The notes under the pieces are model-generated. The model was not told where the DNA came from and ran no database searches. It worked only from the letters and a program-made list of their open reading frames with translations. Below are positions 55,860 to 64,000 of a DNA stretch of 64,000 nt, piece by piece. Numbering within the stretch: position 1 is the stretch's first letter; every line of letters begins with the position of its first letter. The DNA lies in contig NZ_CP115960.1 in the NCBI RefSeq assembly GCF_027941955.1, forward strand, positions 3,612,501 through 3,676,500, given 5' to 3'. Source of the stretch: Sphingomonas sp. 7/4-4. GTDB taxonomy: Bacteria > Pseudomonadota > Alphaproteobacteria > Sphingomonadales > Sphingomonadaceae. A program made the position numbers and the translations under genes.

Positions 55860-56515
55860 TTACGATCCCCCCAGCACATTGATCGTGAACGCGACGATGC
55901 CGAGGTTGAACACGAATGCCGCGAGGCAATGCAGCGTCACCACCTTGCGGATGCCGCGGTCGGTGACGCTCACGTCGCTGGTCTGGAAGGTCATGCCGAG
56001 GCAGAAGGCGAAATAGACGAAGTCCCAATAATCGGGCTCGGGCTCCTGGGGAATTCGAGGCCCGCGGCATCGCCGCCGTCGCCGGCGCGGTAATAGAGAT
56101 GGGCGTAGTGCAGCGTGTAGATGGTGTTGCTGAACACCCAGCACAAAATGATGGTGCCCACGATCAGCGCAATCGATCGCATGTCGGGCGTGTCGCCCTC
56201 CATCAATATGCTGGCGACCGCGACGAAGACGACGAGGCTCACTGCGAGAGTGAGGAACAGCAGCAACAGCCGATTGGCGTCGTTGCGGCTTGCCGAGCGA
56301 CGCATGTCATCCGAGCGATGCCGCAGCAGCGGCAGCACGGACAGGAGGAAGATCGAGGAGCCGGCGTCGAAACCGACCATCACCCCCGTGCGCAGCCCCA
56401 GCGCGGGGATCGCGAAGAACAGGGCAATGGCAGTGGCGGCGATGAACAGCAGGAAACGCGGCGGCGCGATCACATTGCCGATCGCCTTGCCGTGCGCGAG
56501 ATTCTTTCGTGCCAT
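55860..56515 (-). CDS. DUF1345 membrane protein (frameshift in this sequence)
   Basis: The repaired protein of about 219 residues has five or six TM segments (FLLFIAATAIALFFAIPAL, MVGFDAGSSIFLLSVLPLL, LLLFLTLAVSLVVFVAVASI, LIVGTIILCWVFSNTIY) and DUF1345-like sequence YTLHYAHLYYR, then DYWDFVYFAFCLGMTFQTSD. The frame breaks at a G4 run (56048-56051, C4 on the coding strand); one added base gives LEFPQEPEPDYWDF. Function unknown. The start ATG is at 56515. Confidence 0.82.
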
Positions 56516-56567
56516 CGCCGCCCCTCCATGGCCTTCGCCACCTCCCCCGGCGGGGAGAGGGGCAGGA

Positions 56568-57150
56568 TCAGCCCTGCGGCGTGTCGACGCCGGTCGCGTC
56601 GACCGATTCCGCCGCGGCCGTCTTGTCCGCGTTGTAGCGGTCGATCGCCTCGAGGGTAATCCGGCGCGCATCCTCGGCGCCGCCCCAGGTGCCGATGCGC
56701 ACCCACTTCTTCTTCTCGAGGTCCTTATAGTGGGTGAAGAAATGCTCGATCTGCTCCATCACGATGCTGGGCAGATCGTCCTTTTCCTCGATGTCCGAAT
56801 AATAAGGAAAGGTCTTGTCGTCGGGGACGCAGACCAATTTCTCGTCGCCGCCGGCTTCGTCCTCGAGGTTGAGCACGGCGATCGGGCGCGCGCGCACGAC
56901 GCAGCCCGGGATGAAGGGCGAGCGTGCGATCACCAGCGCGTCGAGCGGATCGCCATCCGGCGAGAGCGTGTGGAACGAAGCCGTAATTCGCCGGATAGCG
57001 CATCGGCGTGTGGAGGATGCGATCGACGAACAGCGCGCCGCTGGCCTTGTCGAATTCATATTTCACCGGCTCGCCGCCGGTCGGGACTTCGATGATGACG
57101 TTGAGAGTGTGCGGCGGATTCTCGCCCACCGGGATCAAGTCGATACGCAT
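56568..57150 (-). CDS. ppa: Inorganic pyrophosphatase (frameshift in this sequence)
   Basis: The family I enzyme of about 195 residues hydrolyses pyrophosphate and drives biosynthesis. Motifs include [34 protein letters not shown], then [20 protein letters not shown] and [13 protein letters not shown]. The frame breaks near 56968-56973: a CA-repeat on the coding strand is one unit short, and adding two bases gives [18 protein letters not shown]. This gene is normally essential, so the break is probably a sequence error. Confidence 0.92.
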
Positions 57151-57184
57151 TTCGGACCTTGCTTGGTTGGCGCCGCGCCCCGTC

Positions 57185-59074
57185 TCAGCGGGGCTGCAGC
57201 AACTTGTCGAGGCCAGCCTCTCCCGTGGCCGTCTTCACGAGGTGCGGATAGCGAAGCCCGCCATGATAGTCGATGGCGACTTCGCGGTAGCGATCGCCGC
57301 TTTTGAGCAGCAGCTTGATCGGATCCTTCGAACCCTTGGCGTCCTTGACTGCCTGCTTCAGGCGATCGCCGGTGTAGGCGCGGCCGTTCACAGCGACGAT
57401 CTCGTCGCCGAGGTCGATGCCCGCGTCGAACGCCGGGCTGTCCCAGGCGACGGTGCTGATGCCCTTGGGACCCAGGGACAGTCCCAGCGAGTAAGCGAAA
57501 TCCACGCTGGTCTTCGGCGTCGCCTTGTTGGGCTCCTCGGTATAGACCAGTTTGTAGCCGTTGCGCTCGAACCCGGCGAGCGGCGCGCGCTCGGACACCT
57601 GGTTCACGCGCTGGTCGAGCAGGGCGCGCCAGTCATAGGGCTGGATCGCGCCCAGCGTGCGGACGACGTCGTCGAAATTGTAGGTCACTTCGCCATAATC
57701 GCCGTCGCGGCCCTGGAAGAAGGCGCGGGCGAAATCGTCGATCGACTTGGTGCCCTTCGATTGCTCGCGCAGGATCGAATCGACTTCCATCCAGATCAGC
57801 AGGCCCTCGTTGTAATAATCCTCGGAACGCTGCCAGCTGACCCAGCCCTTGGGCGCGCGCGGCGTGATCACCGGATCGTTGGTGGTGTCGCCCATCGGCC
57901 GCCACGTGCGGGCGAGACGATTGTCGAGGCTGGCCATGATCGCGGCATAGCCTTCGAGCGTATTCTCCTTGGTCACCAGCCCCGAGCGCGCCTGGAAGAC
58001 ATAGCCCCAGAACTGGGTCTGGCCCTCATAGACCCAGAGCAAAGAGCCCCGGGTCGGGGTGCGATAATCGGGTGCCCAGAGATCGGCGCCGCGGCGATAT
58101 TTGCCGTCCCAGCTATGGGTATATTCGTGGGGCAGCAGGTTACGGCCGGTGGGATTTTCGTCCCACTTGATGAAATAGCCCGGCTTCACGCCGTTCTCGG
58201 AGCTGCGGTGATGCTCGAGGCCGATCCCGCCCAGCTCGTCGCTGATCGAGAGCAGGAAGTGATAATGGTCGTATTGCTGCGATCCCATCGTCTTGACCGC
58301 CTGATCGACGAGGCGCTTGTGGGCGTCGATCTGCTCGGGCTTGGCCTCGAGTTCGTCGGGGCTGTCGGCGAAGACGTCGAGCGTCACCCGCGGGCTCAAT
58401 TCGATCGGGCGGTAATAGCGGCCGGCGAGCACCGGCGAATCGACCAGCACTTCGTAGTTGGTCTTCTCATAGGTGTAGGTCGATCCGGTCACCTTCGACG
58501 GCAGGCCGGAGGCGGCGGACCAGCCCTCGAGATATTTCACCTTGGCCTGCACCGGGATGCGGCGCACGAAATAGCCCGCCGGATAGAGGCTCATTGAATT
58601 GAACTGGAGGCTCATCATCGCGGGCGTCATGACGATGCGGCCCTGATCGCCCGAGGTGGCCGAGGCGAACTGGAATTCGAGATCGAGCTTCTTCGCGCCT
58701 GAAGGCACGTCGATATGGAAGGCGAAGACGTCGACGGGGTCGCGCTTCCATTGCAGCCGCTTGCCGTTGGCGCTGATCTGCAGCCCGGTCAGCTTCTCGA
58801 TCTCGCCGCGGGGGCCGTGCTTGCCCTGCAGCCATTTGGGATAGAGCAAAACCATGTGCCCGCTCTTGGCGACGGGGATGGTCTGCTTGACCCGGAAGAT
58901 GCCGCGCTGGGTGTCGGTCGCGTCCACGTCGAGCAGCATCGTGCCCGGATAGGCCATGTCGCGTGCCTCGGGGATCGTATCGACGATCGGCACCGGCTGG
59001 GGCGCGGAGTTCTGCGCGATGGCGGGGGCGGTGGTGGCGAGAAGAAGAGCGGCGAACGGCGGCGCACGATGCAT
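57185..59074 (-). CDS. M61 family metallopeptidase with PDZ domain
   Basis: The 629-residue secreted protein has a signal peptide ([20 protein letters not shown]) and the M61 glycyl aminopeptidase plan: an N-terminal beta domain, zinc motif [40 protein letters not shown] with the third ligand Glu, and a C-terminal PDZ domain ([20 protein letters not shown]). The start could also be 59089 or 59110, but 59074 gives the best signal peptide. It is probably a periplasmic peptide-processing enzyme. Confidence 0.9.
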   Translation of the reverse strand: MHRAPPFAALLLATTAPAIAQNSAPQPVPIVDTIPEARDMAYPGTMLLDVDATDTQRGIFRVKQTIPVAKSGHMVLLYPKWLQGKHGPRGEIEKLTGLQISANGKRLQWKRDPVDVFAFHIDVPSGAKKLDLEFQFASATSGDQGRIVMTPAMMSLQFNSMSLYPAGYFVRRIPVQAKVKYLEGWSAASGLPSKVTGSTYTYEKTNYEVLVDSPVLAGRYYRPIELSPRVTLDVFADSPDELEAKPEQIDAHKRLVDQAVKTMGSQQYDHYHFLLSISDELGGIGLEHHRSSENGVKPGYFIKWDENPTGRNLLPHEYTHSWDGKYRRGADLWAPDYRTPTRGSLLWVYEGQTQFWGYVFQARSGLVTKENTLEGYAAIMASLDNRLARTWRPMGDTTNDPVITPRAPKGWVSWQRSEDYYNEGLLIWMEVDSILREQSKGTKSIDDFARAFFQGRDGDYGEVTYNFDDVVRTLGAIQPYDWRALLDQRVNQVSERAPLAGFERNGYKLVYTEEPNKATPKTSVDFAYSLGLSLGPKGISTVAWDSPAFDAGIDLGDEIVAVNGRAYTGDRLKQAVKDAKGSKDPIKLLLKSGDRYREVAIDYHGGLRYPHLVKTATGEAGLDKLLQPR

Positions 59075-59201
59075 TGTTGGCGACCTCATCGGAGGAAGGG
59101 ATGGCGGCACTTAGGCCCTGAAATCACAGGCGGTAAAGAGGCGTGCAGGCGCGCCGCATCCTTCACCGCTCCCTAACCATTGCGGCCTAGATGTTTCGGC
59201 C

Positions 59202-60494
59202 ATGTATCACGACCCCGCACTCGCCGCGCGCGCCAAGGCCGATCCGCGTCCGCGCTCGGCGGTGAGCGGCGCCGTCGGGCTGGTCGGGCTGATCGGCATG
59301 ACCGCGTGGGTGGGCGTCGCGCATGTCTTCAGGCTGGACGGGCCGTTCTCGGCGCTGGTCAACGTCGCCGCCTGCGCGCTGCCGATGGTGATCTGGTCAC
59401 TCGCGGTCGACAAGGTGCATCGCAATCCCTCGACCGGGATCGACTGGAGCCTCAAGCGGCCGTGGCGCGAGACGCTCGACGTGTCGGTGACCAAACTCAC
59501 CGGGCTGTGGCTGACCTGGGGCGCGATCGCCGCGATCTATGCGCTGAGCCGCGTCTGGGGCGAGACTCGCTATGCAAACTATCCCTTCGCGATGTCGTGC
59601 TTCGTCGCAGTGGCGCCGGCGCTGTTCGTGCTCTCGGTGCCCTATGTACTCTGGCTCGACCGGAAGCTGACCGATCCGCGCGACGGGGCCTGGTCGCTCG
59701 GCGCCTGGGCAATGGGCGCGGAGGGCTGGGACCGCGAGGCGATCTTCAACCATCTGCGCAGCTGGGCCGTGAAGGCGTTCTTCCTCGCCTTCATGATCGC
59801 GATCGTGCCGCCGGGCTTTGCCGAGTTCGTTTCGATCGATCCGATGACGGTGCTGCGCAATCCGGTGGGGCTGGCGATGTATCTCGTCACCTTCATGTTC
59901 GTGATCGACGTGGCGTTCGCGACCGCGGGCTACATCCTGACCTTCCGCCCGCTCGATGCGCATATCCGCACCGCCAATCCCTATGCGGCGGGCTGGACCG
60001 CAGCGTTGATCTGCTATCCGCCGTTCCTGCTGATGGGCGAGGGCGGGCCGCTCGATTATCACCAGGGCACTGCCGACTGGTCCTATTGGCTGGACGGGCA
60101 TGCGTGGCTGCTGGGCGCGCTCGGCGCGATTTTGGTTGTGCTGACTGCGATCTATGCCTGGGCGACGATCGCGTTCGGGCTGCGCTTCTCGAACCTCACC
60201 CATCGCGGCGTGCTGACCCATGGCCCTTATGCCTGGACCCGGCATCCGGCCTATCTCTCGAAGAACCTCTTCTGGTGGCTCTCGACGATGCCGTTCCTCG
60301 CCACCACCGGCTGGCACGACGCAGTCCGCAACGCCGCGGTGATGGCGTGCGTCAGCGGCGTCTATTACTGGCGCGCCAGGACCGAGGAGCGCCACCTCGG
60401 CGGCGATCCCGCCTATCAGGAATATTCGGCGTGGATGGCGCGCAATGCGCCGGTGCCGCGCCTGGTCGCCCGGGTCACCGGCCGGCGCCCCTGA
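59202..60494 (+). CDS. Membrane protein with isoprenylcysteine methyltransferase-like C-terminal domain
   Basis: The 430-residue protein has about ten TM segments. The C-terminal section has the ICMT/PEMT pattern FSNLTHRGVLTHGPYAWTRH, then PAYLSKNLFWWL and EERHLGGDPAYQEYSAWMAR, in which the His and Glu residues bind S-adenosylmethionine in related enzymes. The N-terminal 250 residues are an extra membrane region not found in typical ICMT. A methyl-transfer role for a lipid or quinone-like substrate is plausible but unproven. Confidence 0.75.
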   Translation: MYHDPALAARAKADPRPRSAVSGAVGLVGLIGMTAWVGVAHVFRLDGPFSALVNVAACALPMVIWSLAVDKVHRNPSTGIDWSLKRPWRETLDVSVTKLTGLWLTWGAIAAIYALSRVWGETRYANYPFAMSCFVAVAPALFVLSVPYVLWLDRKLTDPRDGAWSLGAWAMGAEGWDREAIFNHLRSWAVKAFFLAFMIAIVPPGFAEFVSIDPMTVLRNPVGLAMYLVTFMFVIDVAFATAGYILTFRPLDAHIRTANPYAAGWTAALICYPPFLLMGEGGPLDYHQGTADWSYWLDGHAWLLGALGAILVVLTAIYAWATIAFGLRFSNLTHRGVLTHGPYAWTRHPAYLSKNLFWWLSTMPFLATTGWHDAVRNAAVMACVSGVYYWRARTEERHLGGDPAYQEYSAWMARNAPVPRLVARVTGRRP

Positions 60495-60596
60495 GCGTTG
60501 CGATCCGCCATCGACTTGTCGCGCGGGACTAGCCTTTGCGTCATTTCGCACATATGCGCAGTCCTGGGCATTTGATCATGAGTAAAGGGGAATCCG

Positions 60597-61547
60597 ATGA
60601 AAGCGTTATTGTTCGCGGTTTCAGTGGCAACCGTGGCCCTGGCAGTTACGCCGGCCGCCGCGCAGGGCGCCCGCGCGTCCAAGGGCCAGAAGATGCAGGA
60701 AGCTGCCGCGGCCGACGTGCCGCGGTGCACGCGCAAGCTGGGCACCGTCGCGATCATGGACGGCGACGATCCCAGCTATTGGACCCAGAACCAGCTGGCG
60801 CCGCCGCAGAAGCTGCTGCGCGTGCTCGTCCAGCGTTCGGGCTGCTTCAACATCGTCGATCGCGGCACCGGGCTCAATGCCGCGACGCGTGAGCGCAACA
60901 TCGGCGCCGGCCTCGGCATGCAGCGCGGCTCGAACGTCGGCCAGGGCCAGATCAAGGCGGCGGACTATGTGCTGGTCGCCGAGATCCAGAGCGCGAACAG
61001 CAACGTCAGCGGCGGTGGTGCCGCCGCGGGAATCGGCGGGCTGGTCGGCGGTCGCGTCGGCGGCCTGCTCGGCGGCATCAAGAGCAAGAAGATGGAAGCC
61101 AATACCCAGCTTTCGCTGACCAACGTCCGAACGACCGAGACGATCGCCGTCGAAGAGGGCTATGCCGCCAAGAGCAATCTGTCGTTCGGCGGCGGCGGCT
61201 TCCTCGCGATCGGCGGCGCGGTCGGCGGCGGCTATGACAACACCGATATCGGCCGCATCGTCACATTGTCGTTCATCCAGGCGTATAGCCGGATGGTCAC
61301 CGGGCTCGGCCTGGTGCGCGACGGCGACCAAGGTACGGCCGGCGCGACGCCGACCAAGACCTTCACTGCACAGGCTCCCGTCGCGTTGCGGGCATCCGCC
61401 TCGGCCTCGGCCAGGGTCCTCCGGACGCTGCCTGCGGGCGCGATCGTCTATCCCACCGGCACCAAGAATGGCCTGTGGTGGGAAGTCGCCGACGAGAACG
61501 ACAATGTCGGCTGGGTGCTCAATACCAAGCTGGCGCCGTCCAACTGA
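60597..61547 (+). CDS. CsgG/HfaB-like secreted protein with C-terminal SH3-like domain
   Basis: The 316-residue protein has a signal peptide (MKALLFAVSVATVALAVTPA, then AAAQ) and a CsgG-like core: LGTVAIMDGDDPSYWTQNQL, VQRSGCFNIVDRG, AADYVLVAEIQSANSNVSGG, and a Gly-rich AAAGIGGLVGGRVGGLLGGI segment that could be a membrane region. The C-terminal 70 residues form an SH3b-like domain (APVALRASASASARVLRTLP, then WWEVADENDNVGWVLNTKL). There is no lipobox, unlike typical CsgG lipoproteins. Confidence 0.72.
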   Translation: MKALLFAVSVATVALAVTPAAAQGARASKGQKMQEAAAADVPRCTRKLGTVAIMDGDDPSYWTQNQLAPPQKLLRVLVQRSGCFNIVDRGTGLNAATRERNIGAGLGMQRGSNVGQGQIKAADYVLVAEIQSANSNVSGGGAAAGIGGLVGGRVGGLLGGIKSKKMEANTQLSLTNVRTTETIAVEEGYAAKSNLSFGGGGFLAIGGAVGGGYDNTDIGRIVTLSFIQAYSRMVTGLGLVRDGDQGTAGATPTKTFTAQAPVALRASASASARVLRTLPAGAIVYPTGTKNGLWWEVADENDNVGWVLNTKLAPSN

Positions 61548-61554
61548 CGCACGT

Positions 61555-61588
61555 GAAATTCCTCCTCGCGCATGCGGGGAGGAATTTC
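61555..61588. terminator. Perfect hairpin between converging genes
   Basis: GAAATTCCTCC and GGAGGAATTTC are perfect 11-base arms around a 12-base loop, between the CsgG-like stop and the gshA stop. It lies eight bases past the first stop and 12 before the second. A bidirectional terminator is likely; the terminal bases are AT-rich on both strands. Confidence 0.6.
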
Positions 61589-61599
61589 AGCGGGACGCT

Positions 61600-62976
61600 C
61601 TAGAACTTCGCTTCTTCGTAGACACGAGTGATGTCGCCGCCCCAATCGCCGTTGAAGCGATCGAGCAGCACCTGGGCGGGCACCTTGCCGGTGCGGACGA
61701 TCTCGCGCAGCGGATCGAGGAAGCCGCTCTCGTTATCGCCCGAGGCATTGATCCGGGCGCGGGCATTGAGCCCCGCCGCAGCGATGTCGAGCACTTCGCC
61801 GGCGATGTCGCGCAGCGTGCCACCGCCGGGGATCGGGGCATCGAGCGCGCGCTTCGGGACGGCGCTGCGCAGCGCCTCGCGCTCCTCCATCGACCAGTCC
61901 TTGACCAGCTCCCACGCCGCATCGAGCGCGGCATCGTCATAGAGCAATCCGACCCAGAAAGCCGGCAGCGCGCAGATCCGCCCCCAGCGCCCGCCATCCG
62001 CGCCGCGCATCTCGAGGAACTGCTTCATCCGCACTTCGGGGAAAGCGGTCGACAAATGGTCCGCCCAATCGTCGATCGTCGGCTTGTGGCCGGGATAAGC
62101 AGGCAATTCGCCCTTCAGGAAATCGCGGAAGCTCTGCCCGGCGGCGTCGATATATTTGCCGTCGCGGTAGACGAAGTACATCGGCACATCGAGCGCATAA
62201 TCGGTGTAGCGCTCGTATCCGAAGCCGTCTTCGAACACGAAGGGCAGCATGCCGGTGCGTGCCGGATCGGTGTCCGACCAGATATGGCTGCGGAAGCTCA
62301 GGAAGCCGTTGGGCTTGCCTTCGGTGAAGGGCGAGTTCGCGAAGAGCGCAGTCGCCAGCGGCTGGAGCGCGAGCCCGACGCGGAACTTCTTCGCCATGTC
62401 GGCTTCGGAGGCATAGTCCAGATTGACCTGGATCGTGCAGGTCCGCAGCATCATGTCGAGCCCGAGATTGCCGACCCGCGGCATGTGGCGCAGCATGATC
62501 TCATACCGCCCCTTGGGCATGATCGGCAGCTCGGCGCGCGTCTTGTCGTGCCACATGCCGAGGCCGAGAAAGCCGATGCCGAGCCGGTCGCCGACTTCCT
62601 TGACCTGCTGAAGGTGACGCCCGGTTTCGGCGCAGGTCTCGTGCAGATTCTCGAGCGGGGCGCCCGAAAGCTCGAACTGGCCGGCCGGCTCGAGGCTGAT
62701 CGCGCCATCGGGGCCCGAGAGCGCGATGATGTTCTCGCCCTCATAGACCGGTTTCCAGCCATAATGGGTGAGGCCGATCAGCAGCGCGTGGATGCCGCCG
62801 GGCTCCTCATAGCTGGGCGCGCGATGATCGGGCGTCTTCCAATAGACGAACTTCTCGTGTTCGGTGCCGATCCGCCAGCGGTCCTTCGGCTTCTCGCCGC
62901 GGGCGAAATATTCCACCAGCTGAGCACGGTCCTCGATGACCGCTGCGTTGCTGTTCGAAACGGTCTTCGTGCTCAT
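61600..62976 (-). CDS. gshA: Glutamate-cysteine ligase, plant/proteobacterial type
   Basis: The 458-residue enzyme makes gamma-glutamylcysteine, the first step of glutathione synthesis. Family sequences are RIGTEHEKFVYWKTPDHRAP, ISLEPAGQFELSGAPLENLH, LGLGMWHDKTRAELPIMPKG and the metal/ATP region MLRTCTIQVNLDYASEADMA. This type is usual in alphaproteobacteria, with length about 455 residues. I chose the ATG at 62976 (MSTKTVSNSN). It shares its strand with rsmE, which lies 58 bases upstream. Confidence 0.94.
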   Translation of the reverse strand: MSTKTVSNSNAAVIEDRAQLVEYFARGEKPKDRWRIGTEHEKFVYWKTPDHRAPSYEEPGGIHALLIGLTHYGWKPVYEGENIIALSGPDGAISLEPAGQFELSGAPLENLHETCAETGRHLQQVKEVGDRLGIGFLGLGMWHDKTRAELPIMPKGRYEIMLRHMPRVGNLGLDMMLRTCTIQVNLDYASEADMAKKFRVGLALQPLATALFANSPFTEGKPNGFLSFRSHIWSDTDPARTGMLPFVFEDGFGYERYTDYALDVPMYFVYRDGKYIDAAGQSFRDFLKGELPAYPGHKPTIDDWADHLSTAFPEVRMKQFLEMRGADGGRWGRICALPAFWVGLLYDDAALDAAWELVKDWSMEEREALRSAVPKRALDAPIPGGGTLRDIAGEVLDIAAAGLNARARINASGDNESGFLDPLREIVRTGKVPAQVLLDRFNGDWGGDITRVYEEAKF

Positions 62977-63034
62977 CCGCGGGCCTTTAGCTGCGCGTGA
63001 GGGCACGCGCCAGTGGCAATTTCGTACCGTTCGG

Positions 63035-63775
63035 TCACCAATCCCCGACCGTTCCCATCCAAAGACTTACGGCCGCTGCCGCCGCGGTTTCGGCGCGCAG
63101 AATACGCGGTCCCAGCGCGATTCCCACTGCTTTCGGATGCGCACGGATCGCCTCGCGCTCCTCGGGGTCGAAGCCGCCTTCGGGACCGACGAGGATCGCG
63201 GCGGGGCCGGGATGGGCGCGCATCGCTTCCAGCGCCGGCAGGCCGCCGGTCTCGTCGGCGAAGAACAGGGTGCGCTCGCTCGGCCAGTCGCGCAGCATCG
63301 CGGTCAGCTTGACCGGCTCGACCAGCTCGGGGAGCGCGGTGCGGCCGCATTGCTCGGCGGCCTCGATCATATGGCTGCGCAGCCGGTCCAAATTGAGCTT
63401 GTCGACGACTGCGCGACGAGTGAGCACCGGCGCCAACCGCGCGACCCCGAGCTCGCACGCCTTTTCCGCGACCCAGTCGATCCGGCCTTTCTTGATCGGT
63501 GCGGCGCAGAGCCACAGGTCGGGCACCGGCTCGCGCTCGCGCAGCCGCTCGGTCACGTCGAGCACGAGATCGCGCTTGCCCATAGCTTGCGTGATGCCGA
63601 GCCATTCGCCGGTTTTGTCGTCGAACAGCTTGACCGGATCGCCGGCCTTCATCCGCATCACCTGGATCAGGTAATGCGCCGGCGGGCCCTCGATGCGCAG
63701 CGGGCCAGGGGCGAGCTCGGTCTCGACGAACAGGCGCGGCGTGGATTGCGGGGGCCAGGCGGGGGTTGCGGGCAT
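63035..63775 (-). CDS. rsmE: 16S rRNA (uracil-1498-N3)-methyltransferase RsmE
   Basis: The 246-residue SPOUT methyltransferase modifies U1498 of 16S rRNA. Motifs are the N-terminal PUA-like region (HYLIQVMRMKAGDPVKLFD), then IKKGRIDWVAEKACELGV, AEQCGRTALPELV, and the knot region AAILVGPEGGFDPEEREAIR followed by IALGPRILRAETAAAAAVSL, which binds S-adenosylmethionine. I favour the ATG at 63775 (GGGA six bases upstream); an ATG at 63781 is also possible. Confidence 0.94.
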   Translation of the reverse strand: MPATPAWPPQSTPRLFVETELAPGPLRIEGPPAHYLIQVMRMKAGDPVKLFDDKTGEWLGITQAMGKRDLVLDVTERLREREPVPDLWLCAAPIKKGRIDWVAEKACELGVARLAPVLTRRAVVDKLNLDRLRSHMIEAAEQCGRTALPELVEPVKLTAMLRDWPSERTLFFADETGGLPALEAMRAHPGPAAILVGPEGGFDPEEREAIRAHPKAVGIALGPRILRAETAAAAAVSLWMGTVGDW

Positions 63776-63837
63776 TCGCATTCCCTAGCCGCCCGTCCCC
63801 CTCCGTCACCCCGGCGACATGCAGATCAGCTGACGGC

Positions 63838-63908
63838 GCTTCGACAGGCTCAGCGCGAACGGGGAGGGCATGGCCCGCCATCCGTTCGCCCTGAGCTTGT
63901 CGAAGGGC
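63838..63908. repeat. Dispersed inverted repeat with GAGCTTGTCGAAG core
   Basis: GCTTCGACAGGCTCAGCGCG followed by AACGG, and after about 20 bases CCGTTCGCCCTGAGCTTGTC followed by GAAGGGC, are complementary arms. The orientation of arms is swapped relative to the copies at 1167-1257 and 35215-35306. It lies upstream of rsmE and downstream of the gene entering from the right edge. Confidence 0.75.
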
Positions 63909-63934
63909 GTGTGGAAAGAAAGGCGATCGGCGGC

Positions 63935-64000
63935 CTATTGCGGAGCCTCCGGAATATCCGCCCGCGCGCCCTTGTCGTCGCCGCGCAGGCCGCGGCCGCC
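63935..64000 (-). CDS. C-terminal end of an unidentified gene (partial)
   Basis: The minus strand is open from the right window edge to a TAG at 63935-63937, giving 21 codons: GGRGLRGDDKGARADIPEAP, then Gln. The sequence is hydrophilic and too short to assign. The reading frame and codon use fit a real C-terminal tail on the same strand as rsmE and gshA, but nothing identifies its product. Confidence 0.35.
   Translation of the reverse strand, partial: GGRGLRGDDKGARADIPEAPQ

Overview
The window is high-GC DNA that reads as an alphaproteobacterial chromosome of the Sphingomonadales type, most likely Sphingomonas or a close relative. The support is a TonB-dependent receptor beside the hut genes, a ybgC-tolQRAB-pal cluster, the alphaproteobacterial families DUF2312 (GapR), DUF1244, DUF2171 and DUF3147, a plant-type GshA, and scattered GC-rich palindromic intergenic repeats. 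I see no integrase, transposase, phage gene or CRISPR array, so this is core chromosome with small accessory pieces.

Layout. 1-3.1 kb: end of a GH43 glycosidase, then a divergent LD-carboxypeptidase / Mur-ligase pair that looks like peptidoglycan recycling. 3.1-6.0 kb: a DUF2171 protein, tRNA-Ala(CGC) and an M23 peptidase. 6.0-10.5 kb (minus): a DUF2147 protein, an MprF/LpiA-type lysyl-phosphatidylglycerol synthase/flippase, a VirJ/AcvB-type serine hydrolase and a small Cys-rich protein, mostly overlapping. 10.6-14.9 kb: DUF1003 protein, PDZ protein, two-component system, and a convergent secreted trypsin-like protease. 14.9-22.3 kb: complete five-enzyme histidine utilisation locus (hutI-hutH-hutG-hutU on the minus strand, hutF-hutC on the plus strand) with a palindromic operator between the arms. 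22.4-29.6 kb: TonB-dependent receptor, a putative oxygenase-like protein, a degenerate aldo/keto reductase and a CPA1 antiporter. 29.7-36.1 kb: lipoprotein-M14 peptidase-GNAT operon, bL36, a HAD hydrolase, pyruvate kinase, DUF1244, GapR and YebC. 36.1-40.5 kb: ruvC, ruvA and ruvB, with an RcnB-like gene and a GFA-family gene wedged between ruvA and ruvB. 40.5-44.8 kb: ybgC-tolQ-tolR-tolA-tolB-pal. 44.9-52.9 kb: an SPFH/Arc/small-membrane-protein operon, S1/P1 nuclease, secreted isoaspartyl peptidase, two paralogous acyltransferases around a LytTR regulator, and ispG. 52.9-64 kb: retropepsin-like protease, DMT transporter, GNAT, SugE/Gdx-like exporter, TfoX-N protein, DUF1345, ppa, M61 peptidase, a membrane methyltransferase-like protein, a CsgG-like protein, gshA, rsmE and the edge of one more gene.

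Two observations stand out. First, at least fifteen genes, including tolB, tolR and ppa that the cell would be expected to need intact, are split between frames. Nearly every break is repaired by adding one base to a short homopolymer, so I read these as consensus-sequence indels and annotate them as whole genes. Second, the DNA between ruvA and ruvB carries a relic of the ruvB start joined to a relic of the ruvA end, the footprint expected from a tandem ruvAB duplication followed by an internal deletion.
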